DNA of 64,000 nt from JAHJQZ01 sp963676075 (GCA_963676075.2 CAXXNZ010000013.1:248001-312000), one strand, 5' to 3'; counted from the first letter of the stretch, positions 48,462-57,289 are shown. A program made the numbers and translations. Notes: generated by a model not told the origin, from the letters alone.

Positions 48462-48893
48462 TCAGTCGGCGACTGACAGCTTGACCTCGATATTACCGCG
48501 CGTGGCGTTGGAATAAGGGCACACCATGTGGGCCTTCTCCATAAGGCTTTCGGCAGTGGCGCGGTCGACGCCTGGCAGCCTGACCACAAGTTCCGCTGCG
48601 ATGCCGAAGCCCGGGCCGTTGGCGTCCTGGCCGATATCGACGCTTGCCTCGATCGCCGCGTCGTCCGGCACCTTTATCTTCTCGCTGCGCGCAACATGTT
48701 GCAGGGCACTGAGGAAACAGGCCGAATAGCCGGCGGCAAACAATTGCTCGGGATTGGTCCCCTGGCCACCGCCGCCGCCCAGTTCCTTCGGCGTATCGAG
48801 AGTCACAGACAAACGGCCGTCGTCGGTCTTGCTAGTGCCGTTCCGTCCGCCGGTCGAGACTGCGTGTGCGGTGTAAATGGCCTTCGTAATCAT
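48462..48893 (-). CDS. ohr: Organic hydroperoxide resistance protein Ohr
   Basis: 143-residue OsmC/Ohr-family thiol peroxidase that reduces organic and fatty-acid hydroperoxides using lipoylated partners. The catalytic and resolving cysteines are C59 (AAGYSACFLSAL) and C125 (HMVCPYSNATRGNI). The N-terminus YTAHAVSTGGRNG and the length are those of Ohr rather than OsmC. The ATG at 48893 fits the family. It is divergent from ohrR, with operator-like palindromes between them. Confidence 0.96.
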   Translation of the reverse strand: MITKAIYTAHAVSTGGRNGTSKTDDGRLSVTLDTPKELGGGGGQGTNPEQLFAAGYSACFLSALQHVARSEKIKVPDDAAIEASVDIGQDANGPGFGIAAELVVRLPGVDRATAESLMEKAHMVCPYSNATRGNIEVKLSVAD

Positions 48894-48940
48894 TTTTCTA
48901 TCCTTTTCAGATCCGCGTTCACCTGCGATCAACAGATATA

Positions 48941-49006
48941 TAGCGCACAATAGAATTGCGCGCTATGGAAAATCACAACAATGTGTGCGACCTAATTGCG
49001 CGCAAT
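48941..49006. promoter_or_regulatory. Operator-like palindromes between ohr and ohrR
   Basis: ATTGCGCGCAAT (48995-49006) is a perfect 12-bp palindrome, and AATTGCGCGCTAT (48954-48966) is a near copy. TAGCGC (48941-48946) and GCGCTA (48959-48964) form an inverted pair around the latter. AATTGCGCGC-type dyads between divergent ohr and ohrR are likely OhrR sites, inferred from position and symmetry. Confidence 0.7.
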
Positions 49007-49042
49007 CGGATATCGTGCAAACTGACCCGCAAGGAGATTTGG

Positions 49043-49495
49043 ATGACCGAGTCCGAAGATGTTCTCAAGCTCGACAGGCAATTGTGCTTTGCCGTCTACG
49101 CAGCCGGCCACGCCTTCACCCGCTTCTACAAGCCGCGGCTTGACGCTCTCGGCCTTACCTATCCGCAATATCTGGTCATGCTGGTGTTGTGGGAGGAGGA
49201 CGGGCTGACGGTCAAGGGAATCGGCGACCGGTTGTTCCTCGATTCAGGTACGTTGACGCCGCTGCTCAAGCGTCTTGAGGCTGCGGGACATGTCGTGCGC
49301 CGGCGCGACGAAGCCGACGAGCGTCAAGTCCGCGTGAACCTGACAGAAGGCGGACGCGCCATGCGCGACAGGGCGCTCAGCATCCCGCTCGAAATTGGCA
49401 AGGCGGGTCAGATGGATGTAGCCGCTATTAGGGCGCTCAAGGCCGATCTTGATCGCTTGCGCGCCCAGCTCGACGCCGCCATCGCGCAAATTTAG
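49043..49495 (+). CDS. ohrR: Organic peroxide sensor repressor OhrR (MarR family)
   Basis: 150-residue MarR-type repressor. The peroxide-sensing cysteine is C15 in LKLDRQLCFAVYA, the conserved OhrR position. The winged helix contains DSGTLTPLLKRLEAAGHVVRRRDEADERQVRVNLT. Oxidation of C15 should release the repressor from the divergent ohr promoter and its own. AAGGAG precedes ATG 49043, ruling out the earlier in-frame ATGs, which lie within the operator region. Confidence 0.96.
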   Translation: MTESEDVLKLDRQLCFAVYAAGHAFTRFYKPRLDALGLTYPQYLVMLVLWEEDGLTVKGIGDRLFLDSGTLTPLLKRLEAAGHVVRRRDEADERQVRVNLTEGGRAMRDRALSIPLEIGKAGQMDVAAIRALKADLDRLRAQLDAAIAQI

Positions 49496-49503
49496 CGTCT
49501 CGG

Positions 49504-49797
49504 TCAGGCTCTGAGATCGGCCCAGTCGGGATGACGGCGGAACTGCGCGTCGACATAGGAACAGGTCGGTATGATGCGGAAGTCCTCGGCGCGCGCGTCT
49601 GCGATCGCGCGCTCCATCAGGCGCGCGGCGATGCCAGTGCCGCGAAAAACCTCCGGCACATAGGTGTGGTTGAAGTCACGCACGCTGGCTGCGCGCACCA
49701 CCCAGGTCATTTCGGCTTCCTCGCCACTCTCAAGCCGGACGAGGTAGCGGCCGTGCGTGTCGTGGTCTTCCTTGATGATGTCGGGCAGATCGTTCAT
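49504..49797 (-). CDS. Small GNAT acetyltransferase (YjdJ/COG2388 type)
   Basis: 97 residues, the short GNAT form. It has LVRLESGEEAEMTWVVRA, FNHTYVPEVFRGTGIAARLMERAI (acetyl-CoA loop RGTGIA), then FRIIPTCSYVDAQFRRHPDWADL, a highly typical ending for this group. The acceptor is unknown; a eukaryotic relative (NATD1) is also uncharacterised. It ends close to the convergent ohrR stop. The start is the ATG at 49797, and the open frame beyond it is antisense to the upstream gene. Confidence 0.88.
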   Translation of the reverse strand: MNDLPDIIKEDHDTHGRYLVRLESGEEAEMTWVVRAASVRDFNHTYVPEVFRGTGIAARLMERAIADARAEDFRIIPTCSYVDAQFRRHPDWADLRA

Positions 49798-49931
49798 GTC
49801 GGCTAATCTGTTCTGGCTTGGGGGCAGGAGCGGCAAGCCTAACGCGCCGCTCGCTCGTGCGAAACCAACGGTTTCGTTATCGCCGGGGCGCGCCAACGCA
49901 CCCCGGCGACCGCTTGTTCCGCGTCCGGCTG

Positions 49932-50780
49932 CTAATCGGCCGCGACGGTCATCTGGGTCTGCTCGCCAAGACCTTCGACCCCGAGATGGATCTTCTGGCC
50001 AGGCTTGAGATAGATCGGCTCGGGCTTGATGCCCATGCCGACGCCGGGCGGCGTGCCGGTCGAGATGATGTCGCCGGGCTGCAGGCTCATGAACTGCGAA
50101 ATATAGTGGACCAGGAACCCGACCCCGAAGATCATCGTTGCGGTCGTACCGTTCTGGCGCATGACGCCGTCGACTTCGCAGAAAAGCTTGAGGTTCTGCG
50201 GGTCCGGCACCTCGTCGCGTGTTACGAGATAGGGGCCGATCGGGCCGAAACTGTCGGCCGACTTTCCCTTCACCCACTGCCCGCCATGCTCGATCTGGAA
50301 TTCGCGTTCCGAAAGGTCGTTGATGGTGCAATAGCCGGCGACATGGTCCATGGCGTCCGCCTCGGAGACATAGCGGGCCTCCTTGCCGATGACGACGCCG
50401 AGTTCGACTTCCCAGTCGGTTTTCACCGAATTGCGCGGGATGATGACATTGTCGTTCGGTCCCATGATGGCGCTGGTCGCCTTCATGAACAGGATCGGTT
50501 CCTCGGGGATCTTGGCTCCGGTCTCGGCGGCATGGTCTGCATAATTGAGGCCGACGCAGATGAATTTGCCGACCGGATTGACACAAGGCCCGATGCGTTC
50601 TGAGGCATCGATGATCGGCAGCATGTCGATGTTGGAACTGGCGATATCGGCCAGCGAATTGTCGGTCAGCGTCAATCCGCCGATATCGGTGACGAATTCG
50701 GAAAGATCGCGGATGGTCCCGTCCGAATGCAAAAGGGCGGGCCGTTCGGCGCCCCTGGCGCCCATGCGCATCAGTTTCAT
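49932..50780 (-). CDS. Fumarylacetoacetate hydrolase family protein
   Basis: 282-residue FAH-family enzyme: a short N-terminal domain, then the catalytic core with ICVGLNYADHAAE, FMKATSAIMGPND, the metal ligand region TDWEVELGVVIG, and STGTPPGVGMG. Relatives include acylpyruvate hydrolases and 2,4-diketo-3-deoxy-L-fuconate hydrolase of the non-phosphorylative L-fucose route. The adjacent SDR and FucU-type mutarotase on the same strand support that sugar role, which remains inference. The SDR stop is 31 bp upstream of this start, so they are co-transcribed. Confidence 0.88.
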   Translation of the reverse strand: MKLMRMGARGAERPALLHSDGTIRDLSEFVTDIGGLTLTDNSLADIASSNIDMLPIIDASERIGPCVNPVGKFICVGLNYADHAAETGAKIPEEPILFMKATSAIMGPNDNVIIPRNSVKTDWEVELGVVIGKEARYVSEADAMDHVAGYCTINDLSEREFQIEHGGQWVKGKSADSFGPIGPYLVTRDEVPDPQNLKLFCEVDGVMRQNGTTATMIFGVGFLVHYISQFMSLQPGDIISTGTPPGVGMGIKPEPIYLKPGQKIHLGVEGLGEQTQMTVAAD

Positions 50781-50811
50781 GAGAGATGTCCTTTTTTCGA
50801 AGCGGGTTCTG

Positions 50812-51552
50812 TTACATCACTGTCCAGCCGCCGTCGATCACCATGGCCTGGCCGGTGACGAAACTGGCGGCGTCCGAACCGAGATAGACCGCCAACTGGG
50901 CCACCTCCTCGGGTGTGCCGAGCCGACCCATGGGCTGGCGGTCGATAAAGCTCTTGCGTACCGTGTCATAGTCGCCCTGGGCGGAAATGCGCTGTTGCAG
51001 CGACGGACTGTCGACTGTGCCGGGGCAGATGGCGTTGGCGCGGATGTTTTTGGTCATGTAGTCGGCCGAGACCGATTTGACGAGCCCGATCAGCGCCGCC
51101 TTTGAGGCGCCATAGGCGCAGCGGTTGGGAACGCCGATGACAGAGGAGGCCACCGACGAGATGGCGATGATGGAGCCGCCGCCGCGTGCCAGCATCCCCG
51201 GTAGGAAAGCCTGCATCAGCTGATAGGCGGCGCGGGTGTTGAGTGCGAACGAGGCATCCCATGCCTCGGCTGGTGTGTCGAGCAAACCGCCGTGGAACAC
51301 CATACCGGCGCAGGAGACCAGGATGTCGGTTTCCGTGTGCGCCGAGGCAAGTGAGGCGATCGCTTCGCCGTCGCGCACGTCGAGCGGCGCTGTATCGATG
51401 CCTTCGACTGCCGACAGTCCCGCCAGTCTGTCCACGGCGATGTCGGTCGCCAGCACCCTTGCGCCGGCTTCGGCAAACGCCATGGCCGTGGCGCGCCCGA
51501 TACCATCCGCCGCCGCGGTGACAACCGCTCTCTTGCCCTTCAAATCGATCAC
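50812..51552 (-). CDS. SDR oxidoreductase, probable 2-keto-3-deoxy-sugar-acid dehydrogenase
   Basis: 246-residue classical SDR. The cofactor loop is TAAADGIG (12-19) in place of TGxxxGIG. The active site is Y147-x3-K151, with S132/S133. AVVTAAADGIGRATAMAFAEAGA and a C-terminal QAMVIDGGWTV match the group containing 2-keto-3-deoxy-L-fuconate dehydrogenase and mammalian BDH2/DHRS6. NAD is the expected cofactor because D37 follows the second strand. It lies between the FAH gene and the fucU-like gene in one strand run, consistent with oxidation of a 2-keto-3-deoxy acid before FAH cleavage. Confidence 0.88.
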   Translation of the reverse strand: MIDLKGKRAVVTAAADGIGRATAMAFAEAGARVLATDIAVDRLAGLSAVEGIDTAPLDVRDGEAIASLASAHTETDILVSCAGMVFHGGLLDTPAEAWDASFALNTRAAYQLMQAFLPGMLARGGGSIIAISSVASSVIGVPNRCAYGASKAALIGLVKSVSADYMTKNIRANAICPGTVDSPSLQQRISAQGDYDTVRKSFIDRQPMGRLGTPEEVAQLAVYLGSDAASFVTGQAMVIDGGWTVM

Positions 51553-51660
51553 GTAAGGCCCTCCTCGCGCGGCTTGCTGTCAAATCAGACGGTGACGCGT
51601 GGGTTGGAGGCCGCGTTCCCCCACCCATGCGCCGAGTGTTTCCAGATCTGTTGGGTCCGG

Positions 51661-52092
51661 TCAGCCCTCAGGGCCGATGACACCCTTTTTCAAAAGGATA
51701 TTGCCATAAAGCCGGGTTTCGCCGGTCTGGATAATGGCGTAGGCGGTTTTGGCTCTGGCGTAAAAGCCAAAGCGCTCGATCGGCATCAGCGCCACATCGG
51801 GTTCCTGGTTATGGATGATCTGCTGGAAATCTTTCATGATCGGCTCGATCTTGTGCGGATCCTCGACCACCTCCATGCGGAAGGCAGCGTGTTCCATTCG
51901 GTCGAGCGGCATCAGCGCCAGCACGGCCTCGAGCACATCGGTCGCCGAATGCCCATCCATGCGAATCAAGCGCCTGGTCAGGCTGGCGCCGGGAAAATTG
52001 GCATCGGAAATGACGATTTCGTCGCCATGGCCCATCGATGCCAGCACATGCAGCAGGTCGGGTCCAATCAGGGCAGGAATGCCTTTCAGCAT
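51661..52092 (-). CDS. fucU: RbsD/FucU family sugar mutarotase (L-fucose mutarotase-like)
   Basis: 143 residues of the decameric RbsD/FucU fold, which interconverts alpha and beta anomers. The key N-terminal motif GPDLLHVLASMGHGDEIVISDANFP contains H22 and D30, and the C-terminal ARAKTAYAIIQTGETRLYGNILLKKG is diagnostic. FucU rather than RbsD is favoured by length and by the dehydrogenase/FAH neighbours. GGAGGA precedes ATG 52092; the open frame beyond it runs through the promoter region shared with the divergent UxaA-type gene. Confidence 0.9.
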   Translation of the reverse strand: MLKGIPALIGPDLLHVLASMGHGDEIVISDANFPGASLTRRLIRMDGHSATDVLEAVLALMPLDRMEHAAFRMEVVEDPHKIEPIMKDFQQIIHNQEPDVALMPIERFGFYARAKTAYAIIQTGETRLYGNILLKKGVIGPEG

Positions 52093-52385
52093 GGATGTGA
52101 TTCCTCCGGGTCTTTTGTGTCCCGCTTGCAGCGGGTCTTGCTTGAGTGGCGCAGGCAGTGAAGCTAGACTCACATCAGCTACCTGGCAGCTTGTCTCCGC
52201 CAGGGCGTCGCTGCCGGATCGCACCATGACGACCGCAACCCCGCTTTCCGGCCCGACTTTTTCATTCGGAATCCGGATGGTCGGCGCGCGAGTATCTCGC
52301 GCCATGTTAGTCTTGTGCCAGCGACCGCGGCAATGTTGTTTCGACGATACGGTGGACAAAGCCCACCGGAAAGGAATTGAGATCA

Positions 52386-53918
52386 ATGGACAAACCCAAT
52401 GTCGAGCCCCGGACCCTGGTGCTCAATCCCGCCGACAACGTGGCGGTTGCGCTCACGGTCATTGCAGACGGCACGGTGACGTCCGAGGGCGTGACGGCGC
52501 GCGAACGGGTTCCCAAGGGACACAAGATCGCCATCGCCAAAATCGAGACCGGTGCGCCGGTGAGAAAGTTCGGCCAGATCATCGGCTTCGCGAAATCCGA
52601 CATCGCGCCCGGCGACTGGGTGCACGAGCACAACACCGGCATGGGTGACCTGACCCTCGATTACGCCTTTGGCGCCGATGTGCGTGATGCAGTGGTGCTG
52701 CCGCTAGCCGAACGGGCGACATTCGAAGGTTTCCGCCGGGCCAATGATTCGGTCGGCACCCGCAACTACATCGGCGTTCTGACATCGGTGAACTGTGCGG
52801 CCTCGGCTGGATCGTTCATCGCTCAGGAAATCGAGCGCTCCGGGTTGCTCGACGATTATCCCAATGTCGATGGTGTCATTCCGCTCGTCCACGGTGGTGG
52901 CTGCGGTCTCGACATCAAGGGCGAGGGCTATGACATCCTGATGCGGACGCAATGGGGCTACGCCACCAATCCCAACATCGCCGGCGTGCTGATGGTTGGC
53001 CTGGGGTGCGAGGGCTTCCAGATTTCGCGCTTCAAGGAGACCTATGGCATTGCGGAAAATGATCTGTTCCGCTCGATGACCATTCAGGACACGGGCGGTA
53101 CGCGCAAGACCGTCGCCGCCGGCGTCGATGCGGTCAAGGCGATGCTGCCGCTGGTCAATGCCGCAAGGCGCGAAACGGTGCCGGCGTCCGAATTGACGCT
53201 CGCCATGCAATGTGGCGGCTCTGACGGCTATTCCGGTATCACCGCCAACCCGGCCCTTGGCATCGCCTCGGACATCCTGGTGCGCCATGGTGGCACCTCG
53301 ATCCTGTCCGAAACGCCGGAAATCTATGGCGCCGAACATCTGCTGACCCGTCGCGCTGTTTCGACCGAAGTTGGCGAGAAGCTCGTCGACATCGTCCATT
53401 GGTGGGAGGACTACACTGCCCGCAACAAGATGGAGATGAACAACAATCCATCGCCCGGCAACAAGCTCGGCGGGCTGACCACCATTCTGGAGAAATCGCT
53501 CGGGGCGACGGCCAAGGGCGGCTCGGCCAATCTCAGTGCCGTCTACCATTATGCCGAAAAGGTCACCGAAAAGGGGTTCGTCTTCATGGACACCCCCGGC
53601 TACGATCCTGTCTCGGCAACCGGCCAGGTGGCGGGTGGCGCCAATGTCTTGTGCTTCACCACCGGACGCGGCTCGGCCTATGGCAACAAGCCGACCCCCT
53701 CGATCAAGATCGCTACCAATTCCGACATGTACGAACGGATGTCCGAAGACATGGACATCAATGGCGGCGATGTGCTCGACGGCACGGCGCTCGAAGCCAA
53801 GGGGCAGGAAATCTTCGACAAGATCCTTGCCGTCGCCTCGGGCGAGAAGTCGAAATCCGAGGGCCTGGGCTATGGCAGCCACGAGTTCGTGCCATGGTAT
53901 GTCGGCGCAACGATGTAG
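52386..53918 (+). CDS. UxaA family sugar-acid dehydratase (altronate dehydratase-like)
   Basis: 510-residue Fe2+-dependent hydro-lyase of the UxaA family, with the N-terminal SAF domain (~12-105, VPKGHKIAIAKIETGAPVRKFGQ) and the large catalytic domain (NYIGVLTSVNCAAS, HGGGCGLD, MQCGGSDGYSGITANPALG). UxaA dehydrates D-altronate. In some bacteria homologues act in L-fucose catabolism as L-fuconate dehydratase. The divergent fucU-SDR-FAH genes, 293 bp between starts, favour the latter, but I cannot decide between substrates. AAGGA lies upstream of ATG 52386. Confidence 0.9.
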   Translation: MDKPNVEPRTLVLNPADNVAVALTVIADGTVTSEGVTARERVPKGHKIAIAKIETGAPVRKFGQIIGFAKSDIAPGDWVHEHNTGMGDLTLDYAFGADVRDAVVLPLAERATFEGFRRANDSVGTRNYIGVLTSVNCAASAGSFIAQEIERSGLLDDYPNVDGVIPLVHGGGCGLDIKGEGYDILMRTQWGYATNPNIAGVLMVGLGCEGFQISRFKETYGIAENDLFRSMTIQDTGGTRKTVAAGVDAVKAMLPLVNAARRETVPASELTLAMQCGGSDGYSGITANPALGIASDILVRHGGTSILSETPEIYGAEHLLTRRAVSTEVGEKLVDIVHWWEDYTARNKMEMNNNPSPGNKLGGLTTILEKSLGATAKGGSANLSAVYHYAEKVTEKGFVFMDTPGYDPVSATGQVAGGANVLCFTTGRGSAYGNKPTPSIKIATNSDMYERMSEDMDINGGDVLDGTALEAKGQEIFDKILAVASGEKSKSEGLGYGSHEFVPWYVGATM

Positions 53919-54035
53919 AATGCCCGATCGGCAGTCAGCAGATGTTAAGTCCGAATTTGCCTGTCGGACGGTAGACTGTGGTGCGGGCGGCGCATGCGCC
54001 GCCCGTGGGTCACACACAACGCAAGAAGGTGTCCG

Positions 54036-54317
54036 ATGAGAGCTGTTCACGTCATTGTTTCGGGTCGGGTTCACGGCGTCGGCTTCCGCATGTGGACGGA
54101 GGAAGAGGCAACTCAGCTTGAGGTGGGCGGCTGGGTGCGCAACCTGCGCGACGGCACGGTCGAAGCGGTATTTACCGGGGCCGATGCGGCGGTCGGCGAA
54201 ATGCTCAACCGCGTCAGGGTCGGCCCGCTCAGCGCCCGCGTGACCGATGTCGAGACACGCGACTGGGATGGCACAACCTTCAACGGCTTTTCCGTCCTGT
54301 CGACCCAGAACGCCTGA
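54036..54317 (+). CDS. acyP: Acylphosphatase
   Basis: 93-residue acylphosphatase that hydrolyses carboxyl-phosphate bonds of small acyl phosphates. The catalytic residues are visible: R18 in GRVHGVGFR and N36 in GGWVRNLRDGTVEA. The full-length fold ends at ETRDWDGTTFNGFSVL. ATG 54036 follows AAGAAGG and fits the family length. It is convergent with epmA, 21 bp between stops. Confidence 0.95.
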   Translation: MRAVHVIVSGRVHGVGFRMWTEEEATQLEVGGWVRNLRDGTVEAVFTGADAAVGEMLNRVRVGPLSARVTDVETRDWDGTTFNGFSVLSTQNA

Positions 54318-54338
54318 TCGCCGCTGCCGGCGTACTGA

Positions 54339-55406
54339 TCAGTCCGCTCCGGGCACCGGAACCCACATCACATCGTCGATCCGCGGCGCGCCTGTCGCCA
54401 GCATCACCAGCCGGTCGAAGCCGAGCGCAATGCCGCTGGCCGGCGGCATCGCCGCCAGCGCCAGCAGGAAATCCTCGTCGAGCGGATAGCTCTCGCCATA
54501 GACACGCTGTTTTTCCGCCATCTCGGCGATGAAACGCCTGCGCTGTTCGTCCGGGTCGGTCAGTTCCCCGAAGCCGTTGGCGAGTTCGACACCGCACGCA
54601 TAAAGCTCGAAACGTTCGGCAAAACGCTCATCGTTCGGCGTGCGTCGCGCCAGTGCCGCTTCCGCGGCCGGGTAGCGGTCTAGGATCGTCGGACGGTCAA
54701 GTCCGAGATTGGGCTCGATCTTTTCGACAAGCACCCGCGAAACCATGTCCGACCACGTGTCGTCCGGGGCTGAATGTAGCCCGCGATTTTTCATCTGCGC
54801 CCTCAGCGCCAACGCGTCGGTCTCGCCGGCGGGCAGGAGGGTTGCATCAAGATCGATACCGGCGAAACGCCCAAAGGCGTCGCTGACGCTCAGCCGTTCA
54901 GGCTCGGCGAAAGGATCGCAGCTGCGGTCGCGAAAACGCAGCACCTGTGATCCGGCAGCCTTGGCGGCGAGGCGCAGCAGGGCGGTACAATCCGCCATCA
55001 GCGCGGCATAGCCGGCACCGGACCGATACCATTCGAGCATGGTGAATTCGGGTGAATGCAGCGCCCCGCGCTCGCGGTTGCGCCAGACATGGGCGAAAGC
55101 GAAAATCCTCTGCTCACCGGCAGCGAGGAGCTTCTTCATGGCGAATTCCGGCGAGGTGTGGAGATAAAACGTCTGCCGCGTGCCGTCGGTGCCGATCGCT
55201 TCGGTCCCGAAAGCGTGCAGATGCGCTTCGTTGCCGGGGCTCGTTTGCAGCCCGGCGGGATCGACCTCAATGAACCCGTCATCGGCGAAATAGGTCCGGA
55301 TCGCCGCCTGCAGTCGGTTGCGTGAAATCAGCAACGGACGCCGGTCGGCGTGGCGCATGCGCTCCCAAAACGGGGTTTCCGGCGGATTTTCCGGCGCTTT
55401 GACCAT
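54339..55406 (-). CDS. epmA: EF-P--(R)-beta-lysine ligase EpmA (PoxA/GenX)
   Basis: 355-residue class II lysyl-tRNA synthetase paralogue without an anticodon-binding domain. It attaches (beta-)lysine to the conserved lysine of EF-P. Motif 2 is FAHVWRNRERGALHSPEFTMLEWYR (~115-140) and motif 3 is ASGIALGFDRLVML (~322-335), both intact. It is divergent from efp, with about 100 bp between starts. The aminomutase partner EpmB is not in the window. Confidence 0.95.
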   Translation of the reverse strand: MVKAPENPPETPFWERMRHADRRPLLISRNRLQAAIRTYFADDGFIEVDPAGLQTSPGNEAHLHAFGTEAIGTDGTRQTFYLHTSPEFAMKKLLAAGEQRIFAFAHVWRNRERGALHSPEFTMLEWYRSGAGYAALMADCTALLRLAAKAAGSQVLRFRDRSCDPFAEPERLSVSDAFGRFAGIDLDATLLPAGETDALALRAQMKNRGLHSAPDDTWSDMVSRVLVEKIEPNLGLDRPTILDRYPAAEAALARRTPNDERFAERFELYACGVELANGFGELTDPDEQRRRFIAEMAEKQRVYGESYPLDEDFLLALAAMPPASGIALGFDRLVMLATGAPRIDDVMWVPVPGAD

Positions 55407-55508
55407 GTTTTGCTGCTTTCGATTTGAGATTTTTGCGCAATTGCGCTAACGGCATCACCAAACAGAGGCTGCCATAAGCGCAGCGCCGCTCAAGCTCAAG
55501 GACAGACT

Positions 55509-56078
55509 GTGGTAAAGGTCATCGCTTCTTCCATCCGCAAGGGTGCCGTCATCGACTACGAAGGCAAGCTCCATGTCGTGTTGACGGCGGAGAACATTCA
55601 CCCCGGCAAGGGCACTCCCGTCACCCAGGTCGACATGCGACGCTTCGGCGACGGCGTGAAGGTTTCGATGCGCTGGCGCACCACCGAACAGGTGGAAAAG
55701 GCCGATGTCGACGAGCGCGAATACAATTTCCTTTATTCGGATGCCGAGGGCTACCACTTCATGGAGCCGGCCACCTATGAGCAGGTGACGGTGACCGAAG
55801 ACGTGATGGGCGACAGCCACGTCTATCTCGAGGACGGCATGACCGTCTTCCTCAAGACCTTCGAGGGCATCCCGATCGCCATCGAACTGCCGCAGCGCGT
55901 CACGGTCGAGATCGCCGAGACCGAACCGGTGGTCAAGGGCCAGACGGCCTCGTCCTCCTACAAGCCGGCCGTGTGCACCAATGGCCTGAAGATCATGGTG
56001 CCGCCGCACATCACCGCCGGCACACGGGTCGTCATCAATACCGTCGACAACTCCTATTACGAGCGCGCCAAGGACTGA
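55509..56078 (+). CDS. efp: Translation elongation factor P
   Basis: 189-residue EF-P, which rescues ribosomes stalled at polyproline. The KOW/OB-OB arrangement is clear. The modified lysine is K34 in IHPGKGTPVTQ, the same position as in E. coli and the substrate for the adjacent EpmA. The C-terminal signature is KIMVPPHITAGTRVVINTVDNSYYERAK. The start is GTG at 55509 with AAGGA about 7 bases upstream. A strong terminator follows. Confidence 0.97.
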   Translation: MVKVIASSIRKGAVIDYEGKLHVVLTAENIHPGKGTPVTQVDMRRFGDGVKVSMRWRTTEQVEKADVDEREYNFLYSDAEGYHFMEPATYEQVTVTEDVMGDSHVYLEDGMTVFLKTFEGIPIAIELPQRVTVEIAETEPVVKGQTASSSYKPAVCTNGLKIMVPPHITAGTRVVINTVDNSYYERAKD

Positions 56079-56106
56079 GGTCCGGCGAGCGCTGGTGTGA
56101 ACGACA

Positions 56107-56136
56107 AAGGCCCTTCCATTCGGAAGGGCCTTTTTC
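56107..56136 (+). terminator. Rho-independent terminator after efp
   Basis: 11-bp stem AAGGCCCTTCC/GGAAGGGCCTT with a short loop, then TTTTT. Confidence 0.92.
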
Positions 56137-56171
56137 TTGGAACAGTCTGCAAATTCTACTCCCCAATGAAT

Positions 56172-56260
56172 GAGGGAGGATCAGGAGGTAACCCGCCAAT
56201 CCTCCCCTGCGCAGCGGGGGAGGGGGGCCACGAAAGGAATGGTGGAGGGGGCATGCAATG
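56172..56260. repeat. G/C-rich palindromic intergenic repeat
   Basis: Contains CCTCCCC (56201-56207) paired with GGGGAGG (56217-56223) around TGCGCAGCG, and further GAGGGAGG/GGAGGGGG runs. The same CCTCCCC/GGGGAGG core occurs in the 29737-29896 element, so both probably belong to one dispersed repeat family. It lies between convergent genes. Confidence 0.6.
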
Positions 56261-56289
56261 CACCCGATCGAAAGATCCTCGTGCTTCGC

Positions 56290-57270
56290 CTAACCCCCGA
56301 GTGCCTGCTGATCGGCAACGATCCGGTCAATTAGCGCGTCTGTCTCGTCGGGGACGTATGGCGCATCGTTGGTACGCGCCTTGAAATTGCTTATCGAGTC
56401 CGCCAGCACCTTGTCGAGATCACGCTCGGTCGAGAACGTGCCGGCAACCGACATCACCTTGGAATTGTCGAACAGCGCCGTCCACGACTTGTCGCCGAAA
56501 AGCGGCCCGATCCACTCGGGATTGTATTTGACCAGCGTGTCGGTTGGCACGTGGACGATGTCGGCTTCGACCCCGAGCCCGCGGGCGATCGCCCGATGGA
56601 TCTGATCCCAGGTGTAGCCGAAAAGGTGCTGGGTGATATGGAAGACCTCGCCGAGCGCGGCGGTCTTGCCGAACACTCCGACAAGTGGCGCGGCGAGATC
56701 GATCGAGCGGGTCAGCGTCCACAGCGAGGTGCCGTCGCCGGCAACGATCACCGGCTTGCCGGTGAGCATGCGCTGCGCCATCCGGTCTCCTTCGCCGACC
56801 TGGGAGGGCAGACCGGTGCGCACGGTGTGGCTCGGGCGGATGATGGTCCAGGGCAGGTCAGAGCGGCGGATCATCTCCTCGCAGGCGATCTTTTGCTGGG
56901 AATAGGCCCAGTACGGGTTGATCGCCGGCGTTTGCTCGGTGATCACCGGCACCTGCACAGGCTTTTCATAAACCGAGGCGCTGGAAATGAAGACATATTG
57001 CCCGGTCTTGCCGGCAAAGGCCTTGAGGTCGCGAGCGACCTGTTCCGGCGTGAAAGCGCGGAACTGGCAGACAACGTCGAACCGGCGGTCGCCGATTTCG
57101 GCATAAGGATTCTCGGTATCCATGTCGCCGATGATCATTTCGACCCCATCCGGCACCGGCACGGACGTCGCGCCGCGATTGAGCAGGAAGATCTTGTGAC
57201 CGAGCGCGGCGGCGTGTTCGACGACGGGCAGGGAGATCTGCCCGGTGCCGCCGATGAAGAGAATATCCAT
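56290..57270 (-). CDS. NAD-dependent epimerase/dehydratase family protein
   Basis: 326-residue atypical (extended) SDR. The nucleotide site is GGTGQIS (7-13), the active-site region is SSASVY ... YWAYSQQKIACEE, and RPSHTVRTG follows. It resembles the CSP41/NmrA-like epimerase branch more than GalE. The substrate is a sugar or sugar nucleotide by family only. Its start is 19 bp after the stop of the lactonase gene, so the two form an operon and may act on the same sugar acid or lactone. Confidence 0.85.
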   Translation of the reverse strand: MDILFIGGTGQISLPVVEHAAALGHKIFLLNRGATSVPVPDGVEMIIGDMDTENPYAEIGDRRFDVVCQFRAFTPEQVARDLKAFAGKTGQYVFISSASVYEKPVQVPVITEQTPAINPYWAYSQQKIACEEMIRRSDLPWTIIRPSHTVRTGLPSQVGEGDRMAQRMLTGKPVIVAGDGTSLWTLTRSIDLAAPLVGVFGKTAALGEVFHITQHLFGYTWDQIHRAIARGLGVEADIVHVPTDTLVKYNPEWIGPLFGDKSWTALFDNSKVMSVAGTFSTERDLDKVLADSISNFKARTNDAPYVPDETDALIDRIVADQQALGG

Positions 57271-57289
57271 TCAGCTGAAGTCCTTGTTG

